A stretch of DNA of 47,873 bases from an uncultured Eubacterium sp. (GCA_910589595.1 CAJUTM010000025.1:1-47873); one strand, 5' to 3'; positions 26,721-35,938 are shown, counted from the first letter of the stretch. Translations and numbers: made by a program. The notes: generated by a model not told the origin, from the letters alone.

Positions 26721-26749
26721 ATCATATCACTATTAGAAAAAAAAATCAA
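26721..26749 (-). promoter_or_regulatory. Probable promoter of the chemoreceptor gene
   Basis: On the minus strand TTGATT, 17 bases and TGATATGAT, an extended -10. The -35 overlaps the last codons of the RNase G gene. A T9 run lies between the two elements and could also act in termination of the upstream transcript. I see no sigma-28 (flagellar) consensus. Confidence 0.5.
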
Positions 26750-27900
26750 TTCCCAAAAGCTTCCCATAAAGGTGCTCTTGTTTTCATCCTCGTAATCTCG
26801 GCCAAACCAAGTTTTGTTATGTCAATCAAAGATGTTCTTGTCTTGTCCTTTTGCAGTTCTCCCTGCAGCAAATCAAATAACTGCCGCTCGTTTTGCTTGT
26901 TTTTCATATCGATGAAATCTACTAAAATAATGCCTGAAATGTTGCGAACACGAATCTGTCTTGCCACCTCTTTTGCCGCCTCGCAATTAATCTTAAAAAA
27001 AGTAGTCTCCCTGCTTCTCTTACCGTCTATCGCCTTGCCGGTGTTGACATCAATCACCGTCAGCGCCTCGGTCGGCTCGATTACCAGATTGCCACCGCTT
27101 TTGAGCCATACACGTTTCTCTGATACTTTCTGAATCTTTGTTCCTATGCCGAGAAGCTTTTCCAGAGGATAGGAAGAATCCTCGTAAAACTGAACTTTAT
27201 CCACTCCCTGTGCCTGCAAATCGTCATATACGGTACGGATATCGGTAATAATGCGGTCATATTCTTCCTGCCGGCAGCTACGGATATACGGCATGTAAAA
27301 AGGGTCTGCCTTACGGAGCCGGGAGAAACAAACCCGATACCGGCTATGCTCCATCATGGAATGCAACTCTCCCACCAGGCGTTCGCATTCTTCCCGAATC
27401 ACTGCCAAACCGGCCTCTGCGGCATTCGTCCGCAATACGATTCCGTACTCTTCTTCTGCAAATTCCTCCAGCAAAGGCTGCAGACGCTTTTTCTCTTCCT
27501 CTCCTATCTTTTTCGATATCTGTTTACTGCTGTTTTGTGTTGTCACGACGCAATAATAACCGACCAGCTCGATGGCCTGTGTGACGACCGGCTGTTTTGT
27601 CTTCACTGCCGCTTTTTTCACCTGAACAACCAAATCGTCGCCGACACGTATTTTCTTTCCCGCACATTCCGTCTCCGGCATATAGCAGATAACGCCCTCT
27701 TTGATTTCAACAAAGACAGCGCGGATATTTTGCACAATATTCTGCACGCGCCCCACATAAATATCGCCCACTTGCGGCGCTTCTTCCTGATGCCGTTCTC
27801 CGACTACAAGGTCGTATAGTCTATTTTCGCTCTGATAAAACAAAATGGGGCGGTCTCTGTATTGCGTAATAACAATTTCGTTGCGGCCGTTCACATTCAT
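26746..27900 (-). CDS. rng: Ribonuclease E/G family protein, short form
   Basis: It is an RNA endonuclease expected to mature rRNA and decay mRNA. The product is 384 residues with an S1 domain near the N-terminus (VGDIYVGRVQNIVQNIRAVFVEI), the catalytic DVNTGK (about 281-286) and the second metal aspartate in ILVDFIDM (about 320-327). It ends at TRMKTRAPLWEAFGN, just where relatives continue into the CPxCxG zinc-link, which is missing. The start ATG overlaps the DUF2344 stop as ATGA, with AAAGGGGG as ribosome site. A frame extending to 27978 lies within the upstream gene and is not used. Confidence 0.92.
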   Translation of the reverse strand: MNVNGRNEIVITQYRDRPILFYQSENRLYDLVVGERHQEEAPQVGDIYVGRVQNIVQNIRAVFVEIKEGVICYMPETECAGKKIRVGDDLVVQVKKAAVKTKQPVVTQAIELVGYYCVVTTQNSSKQISKKIGEEEKKRLQPLLEEFAEEEYGIVLRTNAAEAGLAVIREECERLVGELHSMMEHSRYRVCFSRLRKADPFYMPYIRSCRQEEYDRIITDIRTVYDDLQAQGVDKVQFYEDSSYPLEKLLGIGTKIQKVSEKRVWLKSGGNLVIEPTEALTVIDVNTGKAIDGKRSRETTFFKINCEAAKEVARQIRVRNISGIILVDFIDMKNKQNERQLFDLLQGELQKDKTRTSLIDITKLGLAEITRMKTRAPLWEAFGN

Positions 27901-28634
27901 GCGCCCCCTTTCTCTTTGACTTCCGAAAAATGCATCTGCAGCCGGTGTACCTGTAACATATGGGCAGGAAGTTCCCAACCGCAGAAACGGCAGAAAGCGT
28001 CGATTACCAACTCCGGTTTTATATTTTCGGCGCTGCCGCTTGTCAACTGCATATAAATTGCCTCTCCCTCATATTGACAGTGTAGGACGCCATAATCTTC
28101 TCCTGTCTTCCCTGAAAATTCAGACAGGGAAAACGCATCTGCCAGAATATTCCCGCGAATATCCATTTCCCTTTCTGTCTTTTTTGTCTTCTTCGTAACA
28201 TAAACATGCGGCTGTTCCATAAAGGAAAGCCATTGTTCCCGATAGTTTGCCGGCCAGATGCCTTTTTCTTTCTCAACTACCATATAATCCGCACGGCGCA
28301 GAAGCGACATAGAATTTTTAAATCCCTCCGGCATAATTTCAATTTGCGTCACAAAAATCTCATCCGTCATATATTGGTTCAGATATTCCGCCAGTTGTCG
28401 TAAGGACTTATCTTCCGGCAGCGTATGAAACTCCACGTCAATATACTCGCCGTCGCTCGTCACACCGACGCCGAGCGGCGAGGCAAAACTCATCAACTGG
28501 TGGGGACTGTATCCTTTCGAGTACGCCACATCCATCTTCGCGCGGCGCAGCGCTTTCTGAAAGAAACGCATACAATCCAGATGTCCAATAAACTTAAGGG
28601 AACCTGTCTTCGTAAATCTCATCCGTACTTTCAT
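27897..28634 (-). CDS. DUF2344 (TIGR03936) radical SAM-linked protein
   Basis: The product is about 245 residues starting MKVRMRFTKTGSLKFIGHLD, the family N-terminus, with RAKMDVAYSKGYSPHQLMSFASPLG next. Members nearly always sit beside a TIGR03960 radical SAM protein, or are fused to it, and are thought to act with it; the reaction is not established. The ATG overlaps the radical SAM stop as ATGA. An open frame extends 30 codons upstream, but that part lies inside the radical SAM gene. Confidence 0.92.
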   Translation of the reverse strand: MKVRMRFTKTGSLKFIGHLDCMRFFQKALRRAKMDVAYSKGYSPHQLMSFASPLGVGVTSDGEYIDVEFHTLPEDKSLRQLAEYLNQYMTDEIFVTQIEIMPEGFKNSMSLLRRADYMVVEKEKGIWPANYREQWLSFMEQPHVYVTKKTKKTEREMDIRGNILADAFSLSEFSGKTGEDYGVLHCQYEGEAIYMQLTSGSAENIKPELVIDAFCRFCGWELPAHMLQVHRLQMHFSEVKEKGGA

Positions 28635-30553
28635 GCCAGCACCTCGCTTTCCTTTCCGCCATCTTCTGGTACAGCCGCACACTCTGCTGCTTTCCTGTCG
28701 GAAACACATATTCCGGTATTCCACTTGGCTGCGCCGCAGCCACTACACTGCACACGGCAGTTCGGCGTCACTTTGCCAGCTTTCGCCTTTTCGTATTCAC
28801 GCCACAAAAATTTCCTGCTGACACCAATATCAATAAAATCCCAAGGGAAAATTTCGTCTCTGCCACGCTCCCGATAATTATAGAAATATCTGTCAACCCC
28901 GTTCGCATCCAATACTTCATTCCAAATCTGCGGCTGGAACCAGTCTGTCCATGCGTCAAAGAGACATCCCCGCCGATACGCCTCCTCAATAACCGGAGCC
29001 AGACGGCGGTCGCCTCTGGCAAAAATGCCCTCTAATTCCGAAGTCACGGCATCGTGGCACTGATATTTAATGGAGCGCTGGTTCACCTGTTCGCGCACTT
29101 TCCCTTTCAGATATTTTCTCTTATTTTCAAAATATTCCGCCGTCTGCATCGGGGCCCACTGGAACGGCGTAAACGGTTTGGGAACAAAAAACGACGTACT
29201 GGCAGTAATCTCCGGCCTGCCCTGACGCTCTTCTTTCGGCAACTCAAAATAGGCAGCGGCAATCGTATTTGCCAATTCCGCTATTGCCGCAATATCCGCA
29301 TCCTCCTCTTCCGGTAAACCAAGCATAAAATACAGTTTAACCCGTTTCCATCCTCCCTCAAAAGCCTCTCTGGCCCCCTTGATAATTATCTCTTCGGTCA
29401 GGCCTTTATTAATCACATCACGCATCCTCTGTGAGCCGGCCTCGGGAGCAAATGTCAGGCTGCTCTTGCGCACATCCTGTACCTTACTCATAACATCCAG
29501 AGAAAAAGCGTCAATGCGCAGGGAAGGTAACGCCAGATTCAGCTTCCTCTGCTCCCCCTGCTCCATCAGATAATAGACCAGTTCCGGCAATTCCTCGTAA
29601 TCGCTGGAGCTTAACGAGCTCAAGGTAATTTCCTCATAGCCCGTATTATCCAACATTTCCAGCGCGCGTTCTTTTAGAAATGCCAGACTCCTCGGACGAA
29701 TGGGACGATAAATCATACCCGCCTGACAAAAACGGCAGCCGCGGATGCAGCCGCGCTGAATCTCCAGTACAACGCGGTCCTGCGTGGCGCGGATATAAGG
29801 AACTAACGGTTTCGACGGATAATAAGTATCGCTCAAATCGTCCACTACCTGTTTTTGCACCTGACTCGGCGCCTCTTCACAATTGGGTTTCATGGAAGCA
29901 ATCGTTCCGTCCGTCTTATAAGAGACGTCATAGAGTTCCGGCACATAAATCCCCGGCACCTGCGCCGCACGTTTTAAAAACGTAAGCCGGTCTTCGCCAT
30001 TCTCTCTTGCCGTGCGGTAGGCGTCTAACAATTCACGGTAAGCCGTCTCACCCTCTCCGATATAAAATAGGTCAAAAAAGGGAGCAACCGGCTCCGGATT
30101 GTACGTGCAGGGGCCGCCGCCGATGACAATCGGGGAATCCCATGTACGTTCCGAGGCATATAACGGTATACCGGACAAATCAAGGATTTGTAAAATATTC
30201 GTATAGCACATCTCATACTGAATCGTAATGCCAAGAAAGTCAAAATCACGCACCGGCTGCTGGCTCTCAAGCGCAAACAGCGGTATCTCTTTCTCGCGCA
30301 TTATTTTATCCATATCCGGCCACGGGGAATATACGCGCTCACAGTAGACATCATCCCAGCAATTGAACATATCGTATAGAATCTGAATACCAAGATGAGA
30401 CATGCCTATCTCATAGACATCCGGAAAACACATACAGAAGCGGATGTCTACCTCAGACAAATCTTTCTTTACCATATTAATTTCATTTCCTATATAACGG
30501 GCAGGTTTCTCAACCTGCATTAAAATATCGTCGCCGAGTGCTAATTTTCTCAT
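28631..30553 (-). CDS. TIGR03960 B12-binding/radical SAM protein
   Basis: The product is 640 residues. The first 200 resemble a cobalamin-binding-like domain (CFPDVYEIGMSHLGIQILYD). The radical SAM core has RGCIRGCRFCQ (CxxxCxxC, about residues 266-276), and the C-terminus is Cys-rich (NCRVQCSGCGAAKW). Substrate is unknown. I chose the ATG at 30553 because GGAGG lies 12 bases upstream and because a perfect TTGACA/TATAAT promoter sits inside the 72 bases of further open frame. It leads the unit with DUF2344 and RNase G, each overlapping the next by four bases, which implies linked production. Confidence 0.93.
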   Translation of the reverse strand: MRKLALGDDILMQVEKPARYIGNEINMVKKDLSEVDIRFCMCFPDVYEIGMSHLGIQILYDMFNCWDDVYCERVYSPWPDMDKIMREKEIPLFALESQQPVRDFDFLGITIQYEMCYTNILQILDLSGIPLYASERTWDSPIVIGGGPCTYNPEPVAPFFDLFYIGEGETAYRELLDAYRTARENGEDRLTFLKRAAQVPGIYVPELYDVSYKTDGTIASMKPNCEEAPSQVQKQVVDDLSDTYYPSKPLVPYIRATQDRVVLEIQRGCIRGCRFCQAGMIYRPIRPRSLAFLKERALEMLDNTGYEEITLSSLSSSDYEELPELVYYLMEQGEQRKLNLALPSLRIDAFSLDVMSKVQDVRKSSLTFAPEAGSQRMRDVINKGLTEEIIIKGAREAFEGGWKRVKLYFMLGLPEEEDADIAAIAELANTIAAAYFELPKEERQGRPEITASTSFFVPKPFTPFQWAPMQTAEYFENKRKYLKGKVREQVNQRSIKYQCHDAVTSELEGIFARGDRRLAPVIEEAYRRGCLFDAWTDWFQPQIWNEVLDANGVDRYFYNYRERGRDEIFPWDFIDIGVSRKFLWREYEKAKAGKVTPNCRVQCSGCGAAKWNTGICVSDRKAAECAAVPEDGGKESEVLA

Positions 30554-30595
30554 ACTCTTGTTTATCCTCCGTCCTGCAGTAAATGATATTTCATC

Positions 30596-30625
30596 ATTAT
30601 ACACAACTTGTTGATATACTGTCAA
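30596..30625 (-). promoter_or_regulatory. Sigma-A promoter of the radical SAM-DUF2344-rng unit
   Basis: On the minus strand perfect TTGACA and TATAAT hexamers with an 18-base spacer, about 43 bases ahead of the chosen start codon. Confidence 0.88.
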
Positions 30626-30630
30626 ATACC

Positions 30631-30659
30631 TTGCCTCTTTTTTCGGATTATGATATATT
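30631..30659 (+). promoter_or_regulatory. Promoter of the zinc-ribbon membrane protein
   Basis: TTGCCT, 17 bases and TGATATATT (extended -10). It starts five bases from the -35 of the divergent radical SAM promoter, so the two are back to back. Confidence 0.7.
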
Positions 30660-30694
30660 GAAACAAGTAAATGAAAGCAAAGGAGGGACTTACC

Positions 30695-31585
30695 ATGGGT
30701 TGGTGTCCAAAATGTAGAAATGAATATGTGGAGGGAATCGCGGTGTGTCCGGATTGTAACATTGATTTGACGGATGAGTTACCGGCAGAAGAAAATGAAA
30801 TGGAACCTGCCATTCTCGAACATGTCTCCCATGAACAAATCGGTGCCCAATGCGTTTTACTGTTACAACACCACGGTTTGCAAACGGCCGGATTAATGCC
30901 TGTCCAGGAAGATGATGAAACATACGAAGATGGCTTTTACGTTGTTGTAGCTTCTTTTGAGCGGGAAGCTGCCGCAATGGTGTACAAAGACTTTGATTCT
31001 TTAGAAGATATGGCACGGCAATACGCACCGGAAAATATACAGGAAATGGAAAAGGATATGTCCGACTTACAAGAAGAAGAGGCCAACATAATGTTTACCG
31101 AACTGCGTACCGAATCGAGCAGCGTCTATGTTAAGAAAAAGGATAAGTATACGGATTTAAAATTCAGCGGCATCTCCTTTATTATCTTCTCCCTTATAGG
31201 CGCCGGACTGCTGGCAGCTAATTATCTGGAATACATCAATATGTTTAATACCTTTTCTTCTCTTATTATGGCTATCGTATTCCTCATTTTCCTTTGTGTC
31301 GGCATAACATCTTTGCTGCGCGCCAAAAAAATGAAAAATTTAGTCTCACAGGAAGAGAAAGTAAGCGATGAAATTCTCCTCTGGATAGAAGAAAACATTA
31401 CGGATGAATGGATTCACACATTGGTTGACTCTGAAGAAAGCGATGAGAACAACTATTTCCATGCCCACGGCGCCATGTGCCAACGGGCTGCCGAACAATT
31501 TCCTCTTCTCAACGCCAACTACATCGACCAATTAATGGACGAGCGTTATAACGAATACTGCGAAAACAAACAAGAGGAAGAATAA
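30695..31585 (+). CDS. Zinc-ribbon membrane protein with DUF2007-like domain, unknown function
   Basis: The product is 296 residues. It starts MGWCPKCRNEYVEGIAVCPDC, a four-cysteine zinc ribbon. A stretch of about 45-110 (VLLLQHHGLQTAG then YVVVASFEREAAAM) is reminiscent of DUF2007 signal-transducing-like domains. An acidic helix and two membrane helices (about 165-185 and 190-212) follow, then an about 80-residue acidic C-terminal cytoplasmic domain. AAAGGAGG lies 8 bases before the ATG. I do not recognise a function. It stands alone between a divergent promoter and a terminator, so it is monocistronic. The zinc ribbon plus membrane anchor suggests a sensor or scaffold, as inference only. 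Confidence 0.8.
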   Translation: MGWCPKCRNEYVEGIAVCPDCNIDLTDELPAEENEMEPAILEHVSHEQIGAQCVLLLQHHGLQTAGLMPVQEDDETYEDGFYVVVASFEREAAAMVYKDFDSLEDMARQYAPENIQEMEKDMSDLQEEEANIMFTELRTESSSVYVKKKDKYTDLKFSGISFIIFSLIGAGLLAANYLEYINMFNTFSSLIMAIVFLIFLCVGITSLLRAKKMKNLVSQEEKVSDEILLWIEENITDEWIHTLVDSEESDENNYFHAHGAMCQRAAEQFPLLNANYIDQLMDERYNEYCENKQEEE

Positions 31586-31611
31586 CTATTTCAGAAGATA
31601 TTTGACAGGTT

Positions 31612-31649
31612 AGCCTGACGGCAGCAAACCAACTTGCTGCCATCAGGCT
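31612..31649. terminator. Bidirectional terminator between convergent genes
   Basis: A long stem (AGCCTGA, mismatch, GGCAGCAA paired with TTGCTGCC, mismatch, TCAGGCT) with a 6-base loop. Its right arm overlaps the stop codon of the flippase gene. Short T-rich sequence follows on the plus strand. Confidence 0.85.
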
Positions 31650-33306
31650 ATTTCATTAAATTCATCTTACGAGCAAGCAGATACATTCTTCGTCCCATAG
31701 GGAAATCAAACATTTCCTCTTTTGTAAGTCCTTTCAGTAAAAGGAACATGACAAAGTAGACGACAACGGCGGCAGCTATGGAAAACATCGTACGGATAAG
31801 ATTGGAACTTATCAGAAGTCCCAGTCCTCCATAGACGGCTACTGCGGCAACGGCCATCCACAACGCCGACGATAACGGCGCCAGAAATGTCTTTGTTATC
31901 TCCAGACGGAATGTTGGCACATATCTTTTTATAGCACGTAAATTCAGCCAAAATACAACCATAGGAAAGGTAATGTTTCCTATGAGCAGAGCGTATACAC
32001 CAACATTCGTACCTATCAGAAAGAAAGCGACAATCCCCACATGGAGCAATAATGAAATGGCGGAGTGTATGACCGGAAGACGCATCTTATCTATACTTTG
32101 CAGCGCCCCGCCCGTTACGTTTGACAGTGCATAGAATACAATCGCACCGGCTCCTACGGTCATCATATGCCCCCCCAACACATAATTGGAAGAAGAAAAC
32201 AACATTTTCACAATCGGCTGCCCTAAAACGGTAAGCCCCATCGCACACGGGATGGCAATAATCATATTGAATTTAATACCGGAATATATATTATATTTCC
32301 ACTGCTCAACATCCTTTTCCGTATAAGCGGCCACTGCGCTCGGTATAAGCGATGATGCGATTGCCGTCGAGATGGCAAGCGGTACGCCGCAGAGGAGACG
32401 GTATTTGGAGCTGTAAACGCCGACAAAACTTTTAATCGCCATCGGACTCATTCCCTGCATGCCGCAAATGGAGCCAAAGATTTTATAATCAATCAACCCG
32501 CTTATGTTATACACTGTCTGCGATAACACAATCGGCAGAATCGTCAACAGTAAAACTTTAAACAGATATCCGGAAGAGGCATAGTTGTTTGTGCGGTCTC
32601 TCTTTTCCAATCTGGCTTGTATCGGACGATACAGCCAATACACAAACAGCACGAGAAGCAATGCCGACGCGGCTCCCAGACAAGTTCCCAAAGTACCTCC
32701 GGCAGCTCCCCACGCCGCCTGCTGCAGATTGTCATGATTCCACTTCATAAACAGATAACTGGCAGCCACGCTCACAATGGCATTGATTATCTGCTCTATA
32801 ATCTGTGAAACAGCCGTCGGTATCATCGTTCGTTTTCCCTGAAAAAATCCCCGATAAACTCCCAACAGGGCAACAATAAAAATGGTAGGCGCCAATACCC
32901 GCAGAGGAATCTGCACTCCGGAATATTCCGGATAAATCGTCCGTTCAATGACTCCCGCCCCGAAAAATATGAATAATCCGAAACCTCCACCGGAAAAGAT
33001 AGCAAAACGCAACGCAACCGAGAGTGTCTTTCCTGTATTTCTGTGTTCATGATTCGCCTGCTGTGCTGATATAATCTTGGACAGGGCAAGCGGAAGACTA
33101 TAAGAGGAAATTATGAGAATTAAATCATAAATTTCAAATGCCACCGCATAGATACCATTTCCCTCTTCTCCTAAAAAATTGGACATGGGAATACGGTACA
33201 CCATGCCAATAATTCGCACGACAAGAGAGGCAATTGCAAGTATGCCGCCCTGCTTCAGAAAATCTGCGCTTCTTTTTTCATTCTTTGTGCCCAATGGATG
33301 TTTCAT
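31648..33306 (-). CDS. SpoVB/YtgP (MurJ-like) lipid-linked oligosaccharide flippase
   Basis: The product is 552 residues with about 14 membrane helices of the MVF/polysaccharide-transport superfamily. The N-terminus (FLKQGGILAIASLVVRIIGMVYRIPMSNFLGEEG) is that of the SpoVB/YtgP group, whose members flip lipid II or act in spore cortex formation. Whether this one serves growth or sporulation cannot be told. The ribosome site AAAGG directly abuts the ATG, an unusually short spacing. The gene is 4 bases from the DUF3048 stop, so it may depend on coupling. Confidence 0.88.
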   Translation of the reverse strand: MKHPLGTKNEKRSADFLKQGGILAIASLVVRIIGMVYRIPMSNFLGEEGNGIYAVAFEIYDLILIISSYSLPLALSKIISAQQANHEHRNTGKTLSVALRFAIFSGGGFGLFIFFGAGVIERTIYPEYSGVQIPLRVLAPTIFIVALLGVYRGFFQGKRTMIPTAVSQIIEQIINAIVSVAASYLFMKWNHDNLQQAAWGAAGGTLGTCLGAASALLLVLFVYWLYRPIQARLEKRDRTNNYASSGYLFKVLLLTILPIVLSQTVYNISGLIDYKIFGSICGMQGMSPMAIKSFVGVYSSKYRLLCGVPLAISTAIASSLIPSAVAAYTEKDVEQWKYNIYSGIKFNMIIAIPCAMGLTVLGQPIVKMLFSSSNYVLGGHMMTVGAGAIVFYALSNVTGGALQSIDKMRLPVIHSAISLLLHVGIVAFFLIGTNVGVYALLIGNITFPMVVFWLNLRAIKRYVPTFRLEITKTFLAPLSSALWMAVAAVAVYGGLGLLISSNLIRTMFSIAAAVVVYFVMFLLLKGLTKEEMFDFPMGRRMYLLARKMNLMK

Positions 33307-33310
33307 CCTT

Positions 33311-34414
33311 TCACTTAATTAAATTCTTTCGATTCTTTGGATAAACTGCTATATACGTTTTACCGGGATTTACCGTCAGCAGATTACCGGTATCATCATA
33401 GTACTCCATCGTATTTGTATCTTCATTTCTCACCCACGTGATGGAAGTCCTTTTGCCGTCTGTATAATAGTAACCGGAACCTTTATTGTTGTTGAGCGAC
33501 ATCGTCTGATATCCATTGCGGTCAATATTCTTCTCGCTTACAAGCTGGATAATCACATTTTTAAACGCCAACTGTTTCTTATAATAGGTGTCCATGTGCT
33601 TTTTGTTATATTCATACTTTTTATACACTTTTTTACCGGCGTCATATTTCATCTTACAAGTAGAATAATTAGAAAACGGTATCGTAATCTTATCTGCCTT
33701 TTTCCCTCCGGCTAATGCAGTATCCTTTTCATGGAAATTGAAATGCTTTGCCATTGCATTCTCATCCCGTTTTAATGAGTATCCGAGTTTTTTCGCTCCC
33801 TTTTTCATCTTTTCCCCGGTAGTAAATACATTGTGGGGAGCCGCAATGTGGGAATCCCGATAATAAACAACGCCGCCTATGGCAGATAAGCCGCTGAGAT
33901 TTTCTGTTCCCAGAGATTTTATCTTTGAGGTTGCATATTTGGTATGGCCGAAATGGCAGTAAATCGCGTCCCACTCCTTAGCAAACTGTACATAATAGTG
34001 TCTGGCGCTGCGGACAGAACCGATTTTTTTTATGCCCCTAACATCCTCATATACCGCCAGCATACGGGTTATACCTCCCTCCGCCAGCGCTTCGTAGATA
34101 ATATCCGCTTTGGATGTTCCTGTCTGCCGCAGGAAAGCATATTCTATGTTGTTAATCATAACCGCATAACAACGCTTTTTTGCCACATCCTCTTTAATCC
34201 ACTTGCCGGTAATCCGGCTCCGTACCATGCCCTTATGAGGGGCTGCCGTCGGCGTGGGAACGGCTGTCTCCCTTACAATATTGTCTTTTTGCTGACTGCT
34301 CACCCGCTCTTCTTTCGTCTCCCGCCCCATAAACAAATATAAGAAGACCGCAAGCGCGGAAAGCGCCGCCGTCACCGACACGATAACTACCAGTTTTTTC
34401 TGTCCTGCATTCAT
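33311..34414 (-). CDS. DUF3048 (YerB-like) membrane-anchored protein
   Basis: The product is about 367 residues with one N-terminal membrane helix (about 8-28), a short Thr/Pro linker and the two-part DUF3048 domain: RCYAVMINNIEYAFLRQTGTSKADIIYEALAEGG and IGSVRSARHYYVQFAKEWDAIYCHFGHT are conserved family segments. No lipobox cysteine is seen, so it is anchored by the helix rather than by lipid, unlike Bacillus YerB. Function is unknown. GGAGGGATTT directly precedes the ATG at 34414; the ATG four codons earlier overlaps that site. Confidence 0.88.
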   Translation of the reverse strand: MNAGQKKLVVIVSVTAALSALAVFLYLFMGRETKEERVSSQQKDNIVRETAVPTPTAAPHKGMVRSRITGKWIKEDVAKKRCYAVMINNIEYAFLRQTGTSKADIIYEALAEGGITRMLAVYEDVRGIKKIGSVRSARHYYVQFAKEWDAIYCHFGHTKYATSKIKSLGTENLSGLSAIGGVVYYRDSHIAAPHNVFTTGEKMKKGAKKLGYSLKRDENAMAKHFNFHEKDTALAGGKKADKITIPFSNYSTCKMKYDAGKKVYKKYEYNKKHMDTYYKKQLAFKNVIIQLVSEKNIDRNGYQTMSLNNNKGSGYYYTDGKRTSITWVRNEDTNTMEYYDDTGNLLTVNPGKTYIAVYPKNRKNLIK

Positions 34415-34427
34415 AAATCCCTCCATG

Positions 34428-34925
34428 TTATCGATTAATCTGCAATTCCTGCATGATTTCTTTTTGCATATCCTCCATTTGCAGCCGCTCTTCTTCTTCT
34501 ATATGGTCGTAGCCGAACAAATGCAATAAACTGTGAACTACCAAAAAAGAAAATTCCCTCAATTCTGAATGACCATACTCCTTTGCCTGTTCGCAGACAA
34601 TGGCCGGACAAATGACAATATCTCCTAACACCAGTTCTCCGGTTTCCGGCGAGAGCGTAAGCGACTGCTGAAACAATGGACCGGTAAAATCCGCCGGCTC
34701 ATCGTATTCCATCATCGGGAAACTGAGCACATCGGTCGGCCGGTCAACATTGCGAAATTCTTTATTGAGACGATATATTTCCTCTTTCTCTACAAGTGTA
34801 ACGCTGACTTCCGTCTCAAACGGACAGGATACCCGCTTCCCAACATAGGCTGCCAGCTTGTCCAACTGCCCGCGCACGGAAAAATCAAAACGATATCCAC
34901 CCTCATCTTCTAAGTAAATGGTCAT
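34428..34925 (-). CDS. ybeY: Endoribonuclease YbeY
   Basis: It is a single-strand RNase for 16S rRNA 3' maturation and 70S quality control. The product is 165 residues with the zinc site HSLLHLFGYDH (HxxxHxxxxxH) and FRNVDRPTDVLSFPM, both diagnostic. The ATG overlaps the phoH stop as ATGA. It is located after phoH as in many bacteria. Confidence 0.97.
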   Translation of the reverse strand: MTIYLEDEGGYRFDFSVRGQLDKLAAYVGKRVSCPFETEVSVTLVEKEEIYRLNKEFRNVDRPTDVLSFPMMEYDEPADFTGPLFQQSLTLSPETGELVLGDIVICPAIVCEQAKEYGHSELREFSFLVVHSLLHLFGYDHIEEEERLQMEDMQKEIMQELQINR

Positions 34926-35938
34926 TTTTTACCTGCTTTCGTTGTTCCTTTATAGTTCTTTTTCCTTGACTCCCGATAGGCCTCGCGCGCCTCGTATTTT
35001 TCATAGGCGTGAACAATTTTCTGCACTAACGGATGACGGACAACATCTTTATTCGTCAAATAGCTGAAACCGATATCCTCCACCTGCTGCAGTACTACAG
35101 AAGCCTGTTCCAAACCGGACTGGGTATGAAATGGCAGGTCTTTCTGCGATAAGTCGCCGGTAATGACAACTTTTGAGCCAAACCCGATACGGGTCAGAAA
35201 CATTTTCATCTGTGCCGGCGTCGTATTTTGTGCCTCGTCGAGAATAATAAACGCATTGTCCAGCGTCCGCCCCCGCATATAGGCCAGTGGCGCCACTTCA
35301 ATTAATCCTTTTTCTGAATTTTTTATAAAACTGTCCGCTCCCATAATCTGATACAGGGCATCGTACAGTGGACGCAGATACGGGTCGATTTTACTCTGCA
35401 AATCGCCGGGGAGAAAGCCGAGGTTTTCTCCAGCTTCTATGGCCGGACGCGTCAGAATAATTTTACTCACCTCATCATTCTTAAACGCCTGTATCGCCAT
35501 CGCCATGGCAAGATACGTCTTACCGGTGCCGGCCGGCCCGATACCAAAGACCATCATTTTATCACGGATATGCTGAACATACTTTTGCTGTCCCAGTGTT
35601 TTCGGTTTAATCGGTTTCCCCTGTACGGTATATCCGACTAAATCTTTATCAATGGCTGCCAGAGATACTTCCGTATGCTCCTTTGCTGCCATTAAAAGAT
35701 ACTCTACATTTTGTTCTGTTATCGTATTTCCACGCTCCGATAATTGCAGCAATTCACGGAAAATGCGTTTTGCCTCTGCGGTTGATTTTTCATCGCCAAG
35801 TATTTTTACCGTACCATCCCGTAAAATAACATTTACCGAAAGAACCTTTTCTATTTTTTTAATATGACAGTCTAGTCCGCCAAAAATATTACGCTCATGT
35901 TCTACCGGAATCTCCAGAGTTATTTCCTGTTTCTCCAT
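34922..35938 (-). CDS. phoH: PhoH-family ATPase
   Basis: The product is 338 residues with a short KH-like N-terminal region and a P-loop ATPase domain: Walker A GPAGTGKTY (about 129-137), Walker B FIILDEAQN and the GDLSQKDLP motif. The role is probably in RNA metabolism with YbeY. The ATG at 35938 has GAGG 9 bases upstream and gives the family N-terminus; the frame is open 24 codons further, with an Arg/Lys-rich shadow of yqfD. It overlaps the end of yqfD by 44 bases, an unusually long overlap that implies coupling. Confidence 0.95.
   Translation of the reverse strand: MEKQEITLEIPVEHERNIFGGLDCHIKKIEKVLSVNVILRDGTVKILGDEKSTAEAKRIFRELLQLSERGNTITEQNVEYLLMAAKEHTEVSLAAIDKDLVGYTVQGKPIKPKTLGQQKYVQHIRDKMMVFGIGPAGTGKTYLAMAMAIQAFKNDEVSKIILTRPAIEAGENLGFLPGDLQSKIDPYLRPLYDALYQIMGADSFIKNSEKGLIEVAPLAYMRGRTLDNAFIILDEAQNTTPAQMKMFLTRIGFGSKVVITGDLSQKDLPFHTQSGLEQASVVLQQVEDIGFSYLTNKDVVRHPLVQKIVHAYEKYEAREAYRESRKKNYKGTTKAGKK

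Noticed and set aside
30554..30625. 24 extra N-terminal codons for the radical SAM protein
   Set aside because: They cover a perfect TTGACA/TATAAT promoter and the good ribosome site is downstream at about 30566-30570.
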